This document shows, piece by piece, positions 24,663 to 32,664 of a stretch of 64,000 nucleotides of DNA. The notes below the pieces were generated by a model that saw nothing but the letters and a program-made list of their open reading frames with translations, was not told where the DNA came from and did no database searches. Numbering within the stretch: position 1 is the first letter of the stretch; each line of letters begins with the position of its first letter. Origin of the DNA: Mycobacterium sp. IS-1742 (GTDB lineage: Bacteria > Actinomycetota > Actinomycetes > Mycobacteriales > Mycobacteriaceae). Made by a program: the position numbers and the translations under genes. The stretch spans positions 212,120-276,119 of the forward strand of contig NZ_LQIV01000041.1 of assembly GCF_001500125.1 (NCBI RefSeq). Direction: 5' to 3'.

Positions 24663-25328
24663 TCAGGCGGCGGCGACGCGCTCGGCCTGACGGGTGGCGA
24701 TGTCGAGGAACGTCTCGGGGAGCGTGCCGTCGACCGGGATCTCTGGATTCGGTGTGGGAAAAGCGATTCCGAACACCGCCATCGTGCCGATGTTGTCGAA
24801 GCCGAAGTACACGCTGCTGTCGACACCGGCAAGTGTCATCGTCTGCCGATATACCAACGCGTCGGGCCGCGCGCCGTCGATCCGGGTGGTGGTCATCGGG
24901 ATGCCCGCGTCGGTCAGGTCGAAGAAGGTCTCGAACTCCGCGCACCGCTGTGCGGTCTCGGCGAGGCGGTCGAGGTCGAGCCGCCAGGTGAGCACCGTCA
25001 TCACGACGCGCGCACCGTCATAGGCGGCCACGTACTTCGCCGCACTGCCCGGGCCGCGCTGCGCAGTGCGCTCGATCACCCGGGTCAGCCCGTCGGAGCA
25101 TCCCTCGGGGCGCGAGAGCATCGGCGGCGGACCGTCGGCCGCGCCCGCCTGACCGGGTTGGTCGACGATCCGGTCGTACTGCACGCCCGGCGGGAAGTCG
25201 GCCTCCGTCAGGAGCACCTTCTCCAGGCGGGCGCCGGGCCAGGTCGGGCTGCCCGCCACCGTGGTGGTGCAGCCGGTGAGCGCGCCGAGCAGCAGCAGCG
25301 CACCCGCCGCCGCACGCCACCCGGTCAT
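24663..25328 (-). CDS. Putative secreted lipoprotein
   Basis: 221-aa exported protein. The signal peptide MTGWRAAAGALLLLGALTGC ends in lipobox LTGC with Cys20 as the acylation site. The mature part has two further cysteines (CSDG and QRCAEF) that could pair and resembles the PknH-like extracellular sensor-domain proteins common in mycobacteria. No catalytic motif is evident. Four nt from the cobQ stop, so probably co-transcribed downstream of it. Located in the cell envelope; function unknown. Confidence 0.75.
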   Translation of the reverse strand: MTGWRAAAGALLLLGALTGCTTTVAGSPTWPGARLEKVLLTEADFPPGVQYDRIVDQPGQAGAADGPPPMLSRPEGCSDGLTRVIERTAQRGPGSAAKYVAAYDGARVVMTVLTWRLDLDRLAETAQRCAEFETFFDLTDAGIPMTTTRIDGARPDALVYRQTMTLAGVDSSVYFGFDNIGTMAVFGIAFPTPNPEIPVDGTLPETFLDIATRQAERVAAA

Positions 25329-25332
25329 CAGC

Positions 25333-26817
25333 TCAGGCTAGCCCCGTCGAGATGGTCGGGCGTGGCGGCGGTCCGGCATCGGCGAGGGCGAGGACGGCGT
25401 CGACGTCGAGGTGGTTCTCCAACAGATCGGCCATCACGTCGAATTGGGCGTCGCGACGCGCGGACACGTCGACGTCGCCGGCCACGACGAACCCGGACCG
25501 ACCGGCCGCCGCGGCGGCGTGGGTGAGCCAGGCCCGCCGGAACTCGTCATTGTCGAACAGGCCGTGCCAGTGGGTGCCGTACACCGCGCCGCGCCGGACG
25601 CCGACTCCGGCCCAGTCGTCGGCGCCGGAGCGGGTGACCTGTCCGTGGTGGATCTCGTAGCCCCGCAGCGGTGTCGTCCAGTGCCGCAACGTCTTCTCGG
25701 CGGCGAAGGCGATGTCGGCGTCGAGCAGGCCGAGGCCGCTCACCCGCCCGGCCCGCGATTCGACGGGATCGTCGATGTGACGGCACAGCATCTGGAATCC
25801 GCCGCAGATCCCCAGCACCGGCCGGCCCGCCCGGGCGTGGGCGGCGATCGACTCCGCCACCCCGCCGGCGCGCAACCACTCCAGGTCCGCGACGGTGGCC
25901 TTGGTACCCGGCAGCACCACGACATCCGCACCGGCCACGTCGGCCGGATCGCTCACCCATCGCACCACCACCCCGGGTTCGCAGGCCAGCGCCTCGATGT
26001 CGGTCGAGTTCGAGATCCGTGGCAGCCGCACCGCCGCCACGTGGAGCACCTCGGTGCCGTGCGGCGGCGTCGGGCGCCCGATGGTGCGGCCCGCGACGAC
26101 CGACACCGAATCCTCGGTGTCCATCCACAGTTCGTCGCTGTACGGGATCACCCCGTAGGTCGGGCGGCCCGTCAGCGCGCGCAGTTGGTCGAGACCGGGA
26201 GTGAGCAGCGTCGGGTCGCCGCGGAACTTGTTGACCACGAAGCCCGCGATCAGTGCCTGGTCGTCGGGATGGAGCACCGCGACGGTGCCGAAGAGGTGGG
26301 CCAGCACCCCGCCGCGGTCGATGTCGCCCACCACGACGACCGGCAGGTGGGCGCGCCGCGCGAGCCCCATGTTGGCCAGGTCGGTTCCGCGCAGGTTGAT
26401 CTCGGCGGGCGATCCCGCGCCCTCGCAGAGCACGACGTCGAATTCCGTTCGCAGAGCGGCGAGTTCGTCTGCGACCACGTCGGCGAGCCGGTCGCGGTGG
26501 GTGATGTAGTCCTTCGCGCCGACGGTGCCGGCCACCCTCCCGCGCACGACCAGTTGCGAGGTGCGGTCGCTGCCCGGTTTGAGCAGGACCGGGTTGAACC
26601 GCACACTCGGGTCCAGGCCCGCGGCGCGCGCCTGCACGGCCTGCGCACGGCCGATCTCGCCGCCTTCGACGGTGACCGCGGAATTGTTGGACATGTTCTG
26701 GGCCTTGAACGGCGCGACCCGCACGCCCTTGCGGGCCAGCAGCCGGCACAGCCCGGCCACCACCATGGATTTCCCGGCGTCCGACGTGGTGCCGGCGACG
26801 AGCAGCGCCCCGTTCAT
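25333..26817 (-). CDS. cobQ: Adenosylcobyric acid synthase
   Basis: Amidates side chains b, d, e and g of the adenosylated corrin ring. The 494-aa protein starts with the DTBS-like ATPase motif AGTTSDAGKSMV (about 8-19). NMSNNSAV and CEGAGSPAEINL follow. The C-terminal glutaminase domain has the nucleophile Cys in LGICGGFQML and a GTHWHGLFD ending. It completes, with cysG/cobB/cobO upstream, a substantial part of late cobalamin synthesis in this window. In M. tuberculosis cobQ1 lies elsewhere, so its position here is a rearrangement. Confidence 0.95.
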   Translation of the reverse strand: MNGALLVAGTTSDAGKSMVVAGLCRLLARKGVRVAPFKAQNMSNNSAVTVEGGEIGRAQAVQARAAGLDPSVRFNPVLLKPGSDRTSQLVVRGRVAGTVGAKDYITHRDRLADVVADELAALRTEFDVVLCEGAGSPAEINLRGTDLANMGLARRAHLPVVVVGDIDRGGVLAHLFGTVAVLHPDDQALIAGFVVNKFRGDPTLLTPGLDQLRALTGRPTYGVIPYSDELWMDTEDSVSVVAGRTIGRPTPPHGTEVLHVAAVRLPRISNSTDIEALACEPGVVVRWVSDPADVAGADVVVLPGTKATVADLEWLRAGGVAESIAAHARAGRPVLGICGGFQMLCRHIDDPVESRAGRVSGLGLLDADIAFAAEKTLRHWTTPLRGYEIHHGQVTRSGADDWAGVGVRRGAVYGTHWHGLFDNDEFRRAWLTHAAAAAGRSGFVVAGDVDVSARRDAQFDVMADLLENHLDVDAVLALADAGPPPRPTISTGLA

Positions 26818-26887
26818 CGCGTCGAGCGTGCGCTCACTGCGAGAATCCGGCCGAAAGATCGCGCTGGACGCACGCTCGCCGTAACGC

Positions 26888-27745
26888 TCACAGCTGGGTG
26901 AGGATCTCGGCGCCCGTGTCGGTGACCACCAGCGTGTGCTCGAACTGGGCGGTCCACTTGCGGTCCTTGGTGGCGACGGTCCAGCCGTCGTCCCAGATCT
27001 CGTAGTCCAGACCGCCGAGGTTGATCATCGGTTCGATGGTGAACGTCATCCCGGGTTCGATGACGGTCTCGACGCTGGGCTGGTCGTAGTGCAGCACCAC
27101 CAGTCCGTTGTGGAACGTCGTGCCGATGCCGTGTCCGGTGAAGTCGCGAACGACGTTGTAGCCGAACCGGTTCGCGTAGGCCTCGATGACCCGGCCGACC
27201 ACCGACAGCGCGCGGCCGGGTTTGACCGCCTTGATCGCCCGCATGGTCGCCTCGCGGGTGCGCTCGACGAGCAGACGGTGCTCCTCGGCGACGTCGCCGG
27301 CCAGGAACGTGGCGTTGGTGTCACCGTGGACGCCGTCGATGTAGGCGGTGACGTCGATGTTGACGATGTCGCCGTCCTCGATCACGGTCGAGTCGGGGAT
27401 GCCGTGGCAGATGACCTCGTTGAGTGACGTGCAGCAGGATTTGGGGAAGCCCTTGTAGCCCAGCGTCGACGGGTACGCGCCGTGGTCGACCATGTACTCG
27501 TGGGCGATGCGGTCCAGTTCGTCGGTGGTGACACCGGGTGCGACGGCCTTGCCCGCCTCCGCGAGCGCGCCTGCGGCGATCCGGCCGGCGACGCGCATCT
27601 TCTCGATCACCTCGGGTGTCTGCACCCACGGTTCGTCGCCCTCGGCGGCGGTCGGGCGCCACGCGTACTCCGGGCGCGCGATCGACTTGGGTACCGGCAG
27701 CGTGGGTGACAGCTCGCCGGGACGGAGGGCGGTGCGCACAGACAT
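26888..27745 (-). CDS. mapB: Methionine aminopeptidase type I (MapB-like)
   Basis: Removes N-terminal Met from nascent proteins. The 285-aa protein has an N-terminal extension of about 40 residues rich in proline before the pita-bread fold. The metal ligands are visible in order: Asp in VNIDVTAY, Asp in HGDTNATF, His in GHGIGTTFH, Glu in TIEPM and Glu in QFEHTLVV. Counterpart of Rv2861c. ATG at 27745; the 60-bp gap to the divergent thioesterase holds the promoters. Confidence 0.95.
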   Translation of the reverse strand: MSVRTALRPGELSPTLPVPKSIARPEYAWRPTAAEGDEPWVQTPEVIEKMRVAGRIAAGALAEAGKAVAPGVTTDELDRIAHEYMVDHGAYPSTLGYKGFPKSCCTSLNEVICHGIPDSTVIEDGDIVNIDVTAYIDGVHGDTNATFLAGDVAEEHRLLVERTREATMRAIKAVKPGRALSVVGRVIEAYANRFGYNVVRDFTGHGIGTTFHNGLVVLHYDQPSVETVIEPGMTFTIEPMINLGGLDYEIWDDGWTVATKDRKWTAQFEHTLVVTDTGAEILTQL

Positions 27746-27769
27746 GGACCCAGGATAGCCAGGAGAACG

Positions 27770-27800
27770 TCACTCTCCCGGAGTGAGAATGCTAAATTCT
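27770..27800 (+). promoter_or_regulatory. Paired inverted repeats and -10 element before the PaaI-type gene
   Basis: TCACTC-TCCCG-GAGTGA (27770-27786) overlaps by one base AGAAT-GCTAA-ATTCT (27786-27800). The second contains TAAATT (27793-27798), a TANNNT -10 ending 7 nt before the ATG at 27806, predicting a leaderless transcript. The overlapping palindromes may bind a regulator of the divergent mapB/thioesterase pair. Confidence 0.4.
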
Positions 27801-27805
27801 TAGCC

Positions 27806-28213
27806 ATGCTCAGCGAGTCGACCCCGATGCGAACCACTCCTGACCACCTGCTCGGTCAGTTGGGCATCCACGACGTGCTCGAGAGCGACGAGCGGTTCGT
27901 CCTCGAGATGGAGAACCGGCCTGACCTCGCCAACACCCGCGGCGCCCTCCAGGGCGGGCTGGTGGCCACCCTCATCGACATCGCGGCGGGCCGCCTGGCC
28001 GAACGGCACGTCGCCGCCGGGCAGAGCGTGACGACGGCGGACATGACCGTGCACTTCCTCGCCCCCGTCGTGGTGGGGCCGGCCCGGGCCGAGGCGACCG
28101 TCGTGCGCGCGGGCAAGCGCATGATCGTGACGGCCGTCGACGTCATCGACGTGGGACGCGACCGGCTCGCGGCGCGTTCCACGCTGAGCTTCGCGGTCCT
28201 GGACCCCCGGTAG
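27806..28213 (+). CDS. PaaI-family hotdog thioesterase
   Basis: 135-aa single hotdog domain, probably an acyl-CoA thioesterase. The core NTRGALQGGLVATLIDIAAGRLAE has the conserved helix Gly-Gly and Asp of the PaaI/HGG group. TADMTVHFLAPV and the C-terminal beta strands complete the fold. Such enzymes act as tetramers on short or aromatic acyl-CoA. No ribosome-binding site precedes the ATG, in line with a leaderless message. It ends exactly where the convergent DUF1707 gene ends. The substrate is not shown. Confidence 0.82.
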   Translation: MLSESTPMRTTPDHLLGQLGIHDVLESDERFVLEMENRPDLANTRGALQGGLVATLIDIAAGRLAERHVAAGQSVTTADMTVHFLAPVVVGPARAEATVVRAGKRMIVTAVDVIDVGRDRLAARSTLSFAVLDPR

Positions 28214-28831
28214 TCAGCCGCGTTCGCCGAGGAACCGCGGCCGCCGCAACCAGCCGGTCTGCGGGCCGCGGATGTCGACCGAACCCCACACCACCTTGCC
28301 GGTCAGCACCACGTGTGGCCGCCCCTCGGCCGGGACGTCCCTGCGGTGGTCGGTCGCGCTGCCGACGATCACCTCGACGTCGTCGATCGAGGCACTGGCC
28401 CCGTCGGGCAGCCGCAGGTCGAGCCCGCCGAACTTGAGATCCAGTTCGATGACGACCATCGGTCCGGCGAACCGCGCGCGGGTCAGATCGAGGTCGATCG
28501 ACCCCATCCGGCGGTGCAGCGCCAGCCGCGTCGGCACGATCCACTCCCCCTGGCGCTTGAGGGATCCGAACACCCCGCGCAGTTCGACCCGGTCGGTCGC
28601 GGAGGTGACGATCGCCCCGGGTCCGGGGAGGTCGGTGACCAGCGCGTCGAGATCGGAGCGCAGCCGCGCCTGGGAGACGAGCGCCGAGCGTTCCTCGAAC
28701 TCCTCGATGTCGATGAGGCCGAGCGCGACCGCGTTGTGCAGGCGCCGCAGTGTGCCGTTGCGGTCGGCGTCCGAGATGCGCATCGGCATCGGGCCGGATT
28801 GGGCGTCACCGTTGTGGGCCGGGGTCGTCAT
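28214..28831 (-). CDS. DUF1707 (SHOCT-like) protein
   Basis: 205-aa protein. The N-terminal DUF1707 motif MRISDADRNGTLRRLHNAVALGLIDIEEFEERSALV (split here as MRISDADRNG...LIDIEEFEER) occurs in many actinobacterial cell-envelope and regulatory proteins. The C-terminal half is a beta-rich repeat domain (LRGVFGSLKRQGEWIVP; GSIDLDLTRARF; IELDLKFGGLDLRLPDGA) like the C-domain of LiaF. No membrane helix is seen. Envelope-stress signalling is possible by analogy only. It follows the PBP gene by 16 bp on the same strand. Confidence 0.78.
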   Translation of the reverse strand: MTTPAHNGDAQSGPMPMRISDADRNGTLRRLHNAVALGLIDIEEFEERSALVSQARLRSDLDALVTDLPGPGAIVTSATDRVELRGVFGSLKRQGEWIVPTRLALHRRMGSIDLDLTRARFAGPMVVIELDLKFGGLDLRLPDGASASIDDVEVIVGSATDHRRDVPAEGRPHVVLTGKVVWGSVDIRGPQTGWLRRPRFLGERG

Positions 28832-28847
28832 AGCCCCTCCAGGCTAC

Positions 28848-30668
28848 TCAGGCGAGGTAGTCGGCGGGCAGTCCGTCGAGCATCCCGCGCAGCATCCGCA
28901 CCGCGTACTCCGAACTGCCTCCGCCCACGATGAGCGCGGCGAAGGCGAGGTCACCGCGGTACCCGGCGAACCAGGAGTGCGAACCGCCGGCGAACTCGGC
29001 CTCACCGGTCTTACCGCGAACATCCCCGGAGCCGGCGAGATCCTCGGCTGTGCCGTTGGTCACCACCAGGCGCATCATCGGCCGCAGAGCCTCGACGACG
29101 TCGGGCCGCACGGGTCCGTGCTGACCGGTGACGACCGTGTCGCGCCCCTCGATCAGCCGCGGCACCGGGGTCTGGCCGGCGGCGACGGTCGCGGCGACGA
29201 GCGCCATCCCGAACGGGCTCACCACCACCTTGCCCTGGCCGAACCCGTCCTCGGTGCGCTCGGCGAGGTTGACCGTCGGGGGCACCGACCCGGAGACGGT
29301 GGGGATGCCCTCGACCACGTAATCGGGACCGATGCCGTACTGGGCGGCCGCGTTGGTCAGCCCGCGCGGCGGCATACGGCTGGCCAGTTCGGCGAACGTC
29401 GTGTTGCACGAGCTGGCGAACGCCCGTGACAGCGGCACGGTACCCAGATCGAATCCGCCGTAGTTCGGCACCGTGCGGTGGCCGATGTCCATGTGCCCGG
29501 GGCAGCCGAGCAGCGTGTTCGGGGTGGCCATGTCCCGTTCGATCGCCGCGCCCGCGGTGACGATCTTGAACGTCGACCCGGGCGGATACAGACCCATCGT
29601 GGCCAGCGGGCCCTCGGCGTCGGCGGCGGCGTTCTGCGCGACGGCCAGGATCTCGCCGGTCGAGGCCTTGAGCGCGACGATCATCGCCTGTTTGCCGGTG
29701 AAGTTCACCGCGTTCTGCGCGGCGGTCTGCACGGCACGGTCGAGGCTGATGGTCACCGACGGGGCGGGGTCTCCGGGCACCTCGTTGAGGACGTCGACGT
29801 CGACGCCGTTCTGGTTGACGGTGACCACCCGCCATCCCGCACGGCCGTCGAGTTCGTCGGAGACCTCCTTCTTCACCTCGTTGATGATCGCCGGGGCGAA
29901 CCGGTCGTCGGTGGGCAGCATGTCGGGCTGGGGTGTGATCACCACGCCCGGTCGCGGGCCGAGGAGACCCGCCACCCGGTCGTGGTCGGCCTGGTTGAGC
30001 ATGATCAGGCTCATCGGCTCGGCCATCGACGACGCCTGCTCGGCCAGGCGCTGCGCGTCGATCGCCGGAATGAACGGGCGCAGCGCGTCGGCGACCACCC
30101 GGGAGGTGGCCATCAGTTCGGCACCGGCCGCCTCGGCATCGAGCGCGAGGTGGTACCGGTACCCGGGTACCAGTACCTCGGTGCCGCCCCGTTCGTTGAC
30201 CGAGGCCCGCGGCGGCGGGTCGGCGCGCAGCGCGAACGACTGGTTCTCGCCCAGTCGCGGGTGCAGACCCGTTGTGGCCCAACGCACTTCCCAGCGACCC
30301 TCATCGCGCACCATGTTGAGCCGGCCGTCGTAGGTCCAGGTGCGGTCCTTCGGCAGATGCCAGGTGTAGCGGTAGGTGACGCTGCCGGTGTCCTCGGCGT
30401 ACTTGGACCCGATGATCTGGGCGTCGAGGTGGGTGGCCTGCAGACCGGCCCATGCCTCGTTCAGGGCGGCGCGCGCGGCGGCGGGGCGGTCGGCGAGTTC
30501 GGCGGCCGCCTCGGTGTCGCCGGTGGACAGCGCGGCGAAGAACTCCTCGGCCGCGGGCTCGGGACCGTTGGGCTTGGGGGTGCAACCACTGAGACCGAGG
30601 CTGCCGAGAACCGTGGCCACCGTGAGCAGACAGGTGACCCTTGTTGCTGCTGAGGTTTTAGTTGCCAT
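28848..30668 (-). CDS. Penicillin-binding lipoprotein (class B PBP, MecA-N type)
   Basis: 606-aa transpeptidase of the cell wall. Lipobox LSGC (Cys29) after the signal segment. An NTF2-like MecA-N domain (about 38-145) and a dimerisation domain follow. The penicillin-binding domain has Ser365 in GSTFK, SCN at 420-422 and KTG at 553-555, so it should be active and beta-lactam sensitive. Counterpart of Rv2864c. It acts on the periplasmic side in peptidoglycan cross-linking. Its gene is followed by DUF1707. The toxin-antitoxin genes that flank it in M. tuberculosis are absent. Confidence 0.92.
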   Translation of the reverse strand: MATKTSAATRVTCLLTVATVLGSLGLSGCTPKPNGPEPAAEEFFAALSTGDTEAAAELADRPAAARAALNEAWAGLQATHLDAQIIGSKYAEDTGSVTYRYTWHLPKDRTWTYDGRLNMVRDEGRWEVRWATTGLHPRLGENQSFALRADPPPRASVNERGGTEVLVPGYRYHLALDAEAAGAELMATSRVVADALRPFIPAIDAQRLAEQASSMAEPMSLIMLNQADHDRVAGLLGPRPGVVITPQPDMLPTDDRFAPAIINEVKKEVSDELDGRAGWRVVTVNQNGVDVDVLNEVPGDPAPSVTISLDRAVQTAAQNAVNFTGKQAMIVALKASTGEILAVAQNAAADAEGPLATMGLYPPGSTFKIVTAGAAIERDMATPNTLLGCPGHMDIGHRTVPNYGGFDLGTVPLSRAFASSCNTTFAELASRMPPRGLTNAAAQYGIGPDYVVEGIPTVSGSVPPTVNLAERTEDGFGQGKVVVSPFGMALVAATVAAGQTPVPRLIEGRDTVVTGQHGPVRPDVVEALRPMMRLVVTNGTAEDLAGSGDVRGKTGEAEFAGGSHSWFAGYRGDLAFAALIVGGGSSEYAVRMLRGMLDGLPADYLA

Positions 30669-30751
30669 TGAGGCAGATGTTAGGGAAGTGGTGAACGCTT
30701 ACCGCGGAGGCGCACCGTGACACGGCCGTGATCTCGTCGCGATCGCGACCG

Positions 30752-31354
30752 TCACAGACCCAGGCCGCGCAGCAGGATCTCGAATCCGCGGCCGAACTCC
30801 TCCTCCGGCGGCACGTCCGCCGCCTGCGTCGCGGTCTGCCTCAGCAGCGGATACTCGTCCAACTGCGCGAGGATCCGAGTTCCCTCCCCCGCGAGCGGAC
30901 CGTAGTGGTCGACTTCGAGCGCACCGAACACGTACGCCAGCACCGCCCGGAACGCGAGGACTCGCCGCCGGCCCGTGACACCCGCGTCGGTCAGCACACC
31001 GAGGACGGTCTCACCCCAGTCGAGGGACGCGGGGACCCGGTGCCGATGGACCAGAAGCAGGGGTACGGCCGCCGGATGACGGGCGGCCGCCGACCGGACC
31101 CGTTCGGCCAGCACGGCCAGGCGCCTTCCCGCGGAACCCCGCGGCAGACCGGTGTCCAGACCGCTCAGGACCTGGTTCACCACCAGTTCCTCGAGTTGTG
31201 CGCGGTCGCTGACGTAGCGGTAGAGCGACATGGTCCCGACACCGAGACGACGGGCGACGGTGCGCATCGACAGCGAGGGCAGCCCCTCGTCGTCGATCAG
31301 CGCGAGGGCCGCCTCGGCGACCTGGGTGGACGACAGCGACCGTGGGCGTGGCAT
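30752..31354 (-). CDS. TetR-family repressor divergent from a peroxiredoxin-like gene
   Basis: 200-aa regulator. N-terminal helix-turn-helix RTVARRLGVGTMSLYRYVSDRAQLEELV and a TetR_C-type ligand domain. ATG at 31354 was chosen because it gives MPRPRSLSSTQ, a normal TetR N-terminus; the open frame continues to 31468 through the promoter region. The gap to the divergent gene holds repeated GCGTACACCG elements that are likely its operators. The ligand is unknown; control of the peroxiredoxin gene and of itself is inferred from the layout. Confidence 0.87.
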   Translation of the reverse strand: MPRPRSLSSTQVAEAALALIDDEGLPSLSMRTVARRLGVGTMSLYRYVSDRAQLEELVVNQVLSGLDTGLPRGSAGRRLAVLAERVRSAAARHPAAVPLLLVHRHRVPASLDWGETVLGVLTDAGVTGRRRVLAFRAVLAYVFGALEVDHYGPLAGEGTRILAQLDEYPLLRQTATQAADVPPEEEFGRGFEILLRGLGL

Positions 31355-31364
31355 GGCGTTGACA

Positions 31365-31402
31365 GCGTACACCGTACGACTACACTCGGTTGGCGTACAC
31401 CG
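31365..31402. promoter_or_regulatory. Repeated GCGTACACCG element, putative TetR operator pair
   Basis: GCGTACACCG occurs at 31365-31374 and again at 31393-31402, 28 bp apart on the same strand. The first copy is part of the inverted repeat CGTAC-ACC-GTACG (31366-31378). Both sit in the 70-bp gap between the divergent TetR and peroxiredoxin-like starts, where autorepression would act. Confidence 0.55.
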
Positions 31403-31424
31403 CACTCCTACCGAGGGAACCGTC

Positions 31425-32000
31425 GTGACACCATCGCGCGTCCCCGCCAGGCAACTGCACACCGTCACCGGTGACGCCGTTACACTGCCGGATCCGAATA
31501 CGTTGACCCACCTTCAGTTTCGCCGCTTCGCGGGCTGCCCGATCTGCAACCTCCACCTGCAGTCGTTCGCCCATCGCCACGAGGAGATCAAGGCCGCGGG
31601 CATAAACGAGGTGGTGGTCTTCCACTCCCCTGCCGACGAACTCCGCCTGCACACCGACGCAATGCCGTTCGCCGTGATCGCCGACCCCGACAAACGCCTC
31701 TACCGGGAGTTCGGCGTCGAGTCCGGCCCGCGCGCACTGCTCGATCCACGCGCCTGGGGTGCCATCGTGCGCGGTGTCGCCGCGACGCTGCGCGGCAGGC
31801 TCCGGCCCCCGGCCGCGCGACCGACGGGCGGACGGCTCGGGCTGCCGGCCGACTTCCTGATCGGTGCCGACGGCGTGGTGCTCGCCGCGAAGTTCGCCCG
31901 CCACGCCGACGACCAGTGGTCGGTCGACGATCTGCTGGCTCAGGCCGCTCAGGCCCCGGCGGCGGGGGCCCGCACGACCAGGGGGACCGCGGGGAAGTAG
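31425..32000 (+). CDS. Peroxiredoxin-like (AhpC/TSA-type) protein
   Basis: 191-aa thioredoxin-fold protein. FAGCPICNLHLQSFAHRHEEIKAAG carries a CxxC at the peroxidatic position, and FVVFHSPADELRLH-type and DFLIGADGVVLAAKFA segments follow, as in the AhpC-TSA_2 'peroxiredoxin-like' group. It may reduce peroxides or act as a disulfide oxidoreductase. GTG at 31425 follows GAGGGA. The 3' end overlaps 52 nt of the convergent gyrase-like/GNAT gene. TetR control from the adjacent gene is likely. Confidence 0.82.
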   Translation: MTPSRVPARQLHTVTGDAVTLPDPNTLTHLQFRRFAGCPICNLHLQSFAHRHEEIKAAGINEVVVFHSPADELRLHTDAMPFAVIADPDKRLYREFGVESGPRALLDPRAWGAIVRGVAATLRGRLRPPAARPTGGRLGLPADFLIGADGVVLAAKFARHADDQWSVDDLLAQAAQAPAAGARTTRGTAGK

Positions 32001-32641
32001 GCGGCCATCTCCGATCGCGAGGCCCGCAGCGCCGCGGTGCCGTATCCGCGTTTGCGGTGCTCCGGGTGGATCCAGATGCGCACGCTCACCTCGCCGCCGG
32101 ACAGTTCGCCGAACACCATGCCGATCTTGTCGGCGCCGACCGTGGCGACCAGCCAGACCGCTTCTTCGGCGTTCACCCGGCCGACGGCCGCGCTGATCTC
32201 GTCGTCCAGCGCGCCGGCGGGCGCACCGGAACCGTCCCCGGCGGCGCGCACGTCCGCGGTGCGCGCGGCGAAGACGTCGCGATCGTCGGTCGCCGAGAAC
32301 GGCCGCAGCACAACCCGTTCCACGCGACGTGGCGACTGCTCGCCCATCGTGAAGCTGAGCTGGTTGTTGAGATCCTCGAGTTCGGCGGCGATGCGCCGCC
32401 GCGAGACCTTGGTCAACCGGTCGAACGACAGCCGCAGGACCGCCTCACCACCGATGGCCGACGTCCCGAGCAGCGCGGCGATCTCCTCGATCGCGGCGTC
32501 GTAGTCCTCTGAGGCCACGATCACGTCGAGCACCTCGTGGCGGCGTTCCAGGGCCCGCATCAGCGCGTCGGCGATCTCCCGGCGGACCACGCGGCGGTCA
32601 CCGACGGCCTCGCTGTCGTGCCCGGGGTCGGCATCGGTCAT
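31949..32641 (-). CDS. Gyrase-A-like helical segment fused to a GNAT acetyltransferase
   Basis: 230-aa protein with two parts. Residues of about 18-97 (RREIADALMRALERRHEVLDVIVASEDYD; LRLSFDRLTKVSRRRIAAELEDL) follow the pattern of the GyrA/ParC helical region ending in 'AILDMRLxRLTxLERxKIxxEL', but lack the catalytic DNA-cleavage part. Residues of about 107-230 are a GNAT fold (VSVRIWIHPEHRKRGYGTAALRA). ATG at 32641; the frame upstream belongs to the next gene's antisense. The 3' end overlaps the convergent peroxiredoxin-like gene by 52 nt. Function unknown; the helices may mediate dimerisation or binding to topoisomerase. Confidence 0.7.
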   Translation of the reverse strand: MTDADPGHDSEAVGDRRVVRREIADALMRALERRHEVLDVIVASEDYDAAIEEIAALLGTSAIGGEAVLRLSFDRLTKVSRRRIAAELEDLNNQLSFTMGEQSPRRVERVVLRPFSATDDRDVFAARTADVRAAGDGSGAPAGALDDEISAAVGRVNAEEAVWLVATVGADKIGMVFGELSGGEVSVRIWIHPEHRKRGYGTAALRASRSEMAAYFPAVPLVVRAPAAGA

Positions 32642-32664
32642 GGCCGTCAGCGTAGCCGTCGCGG

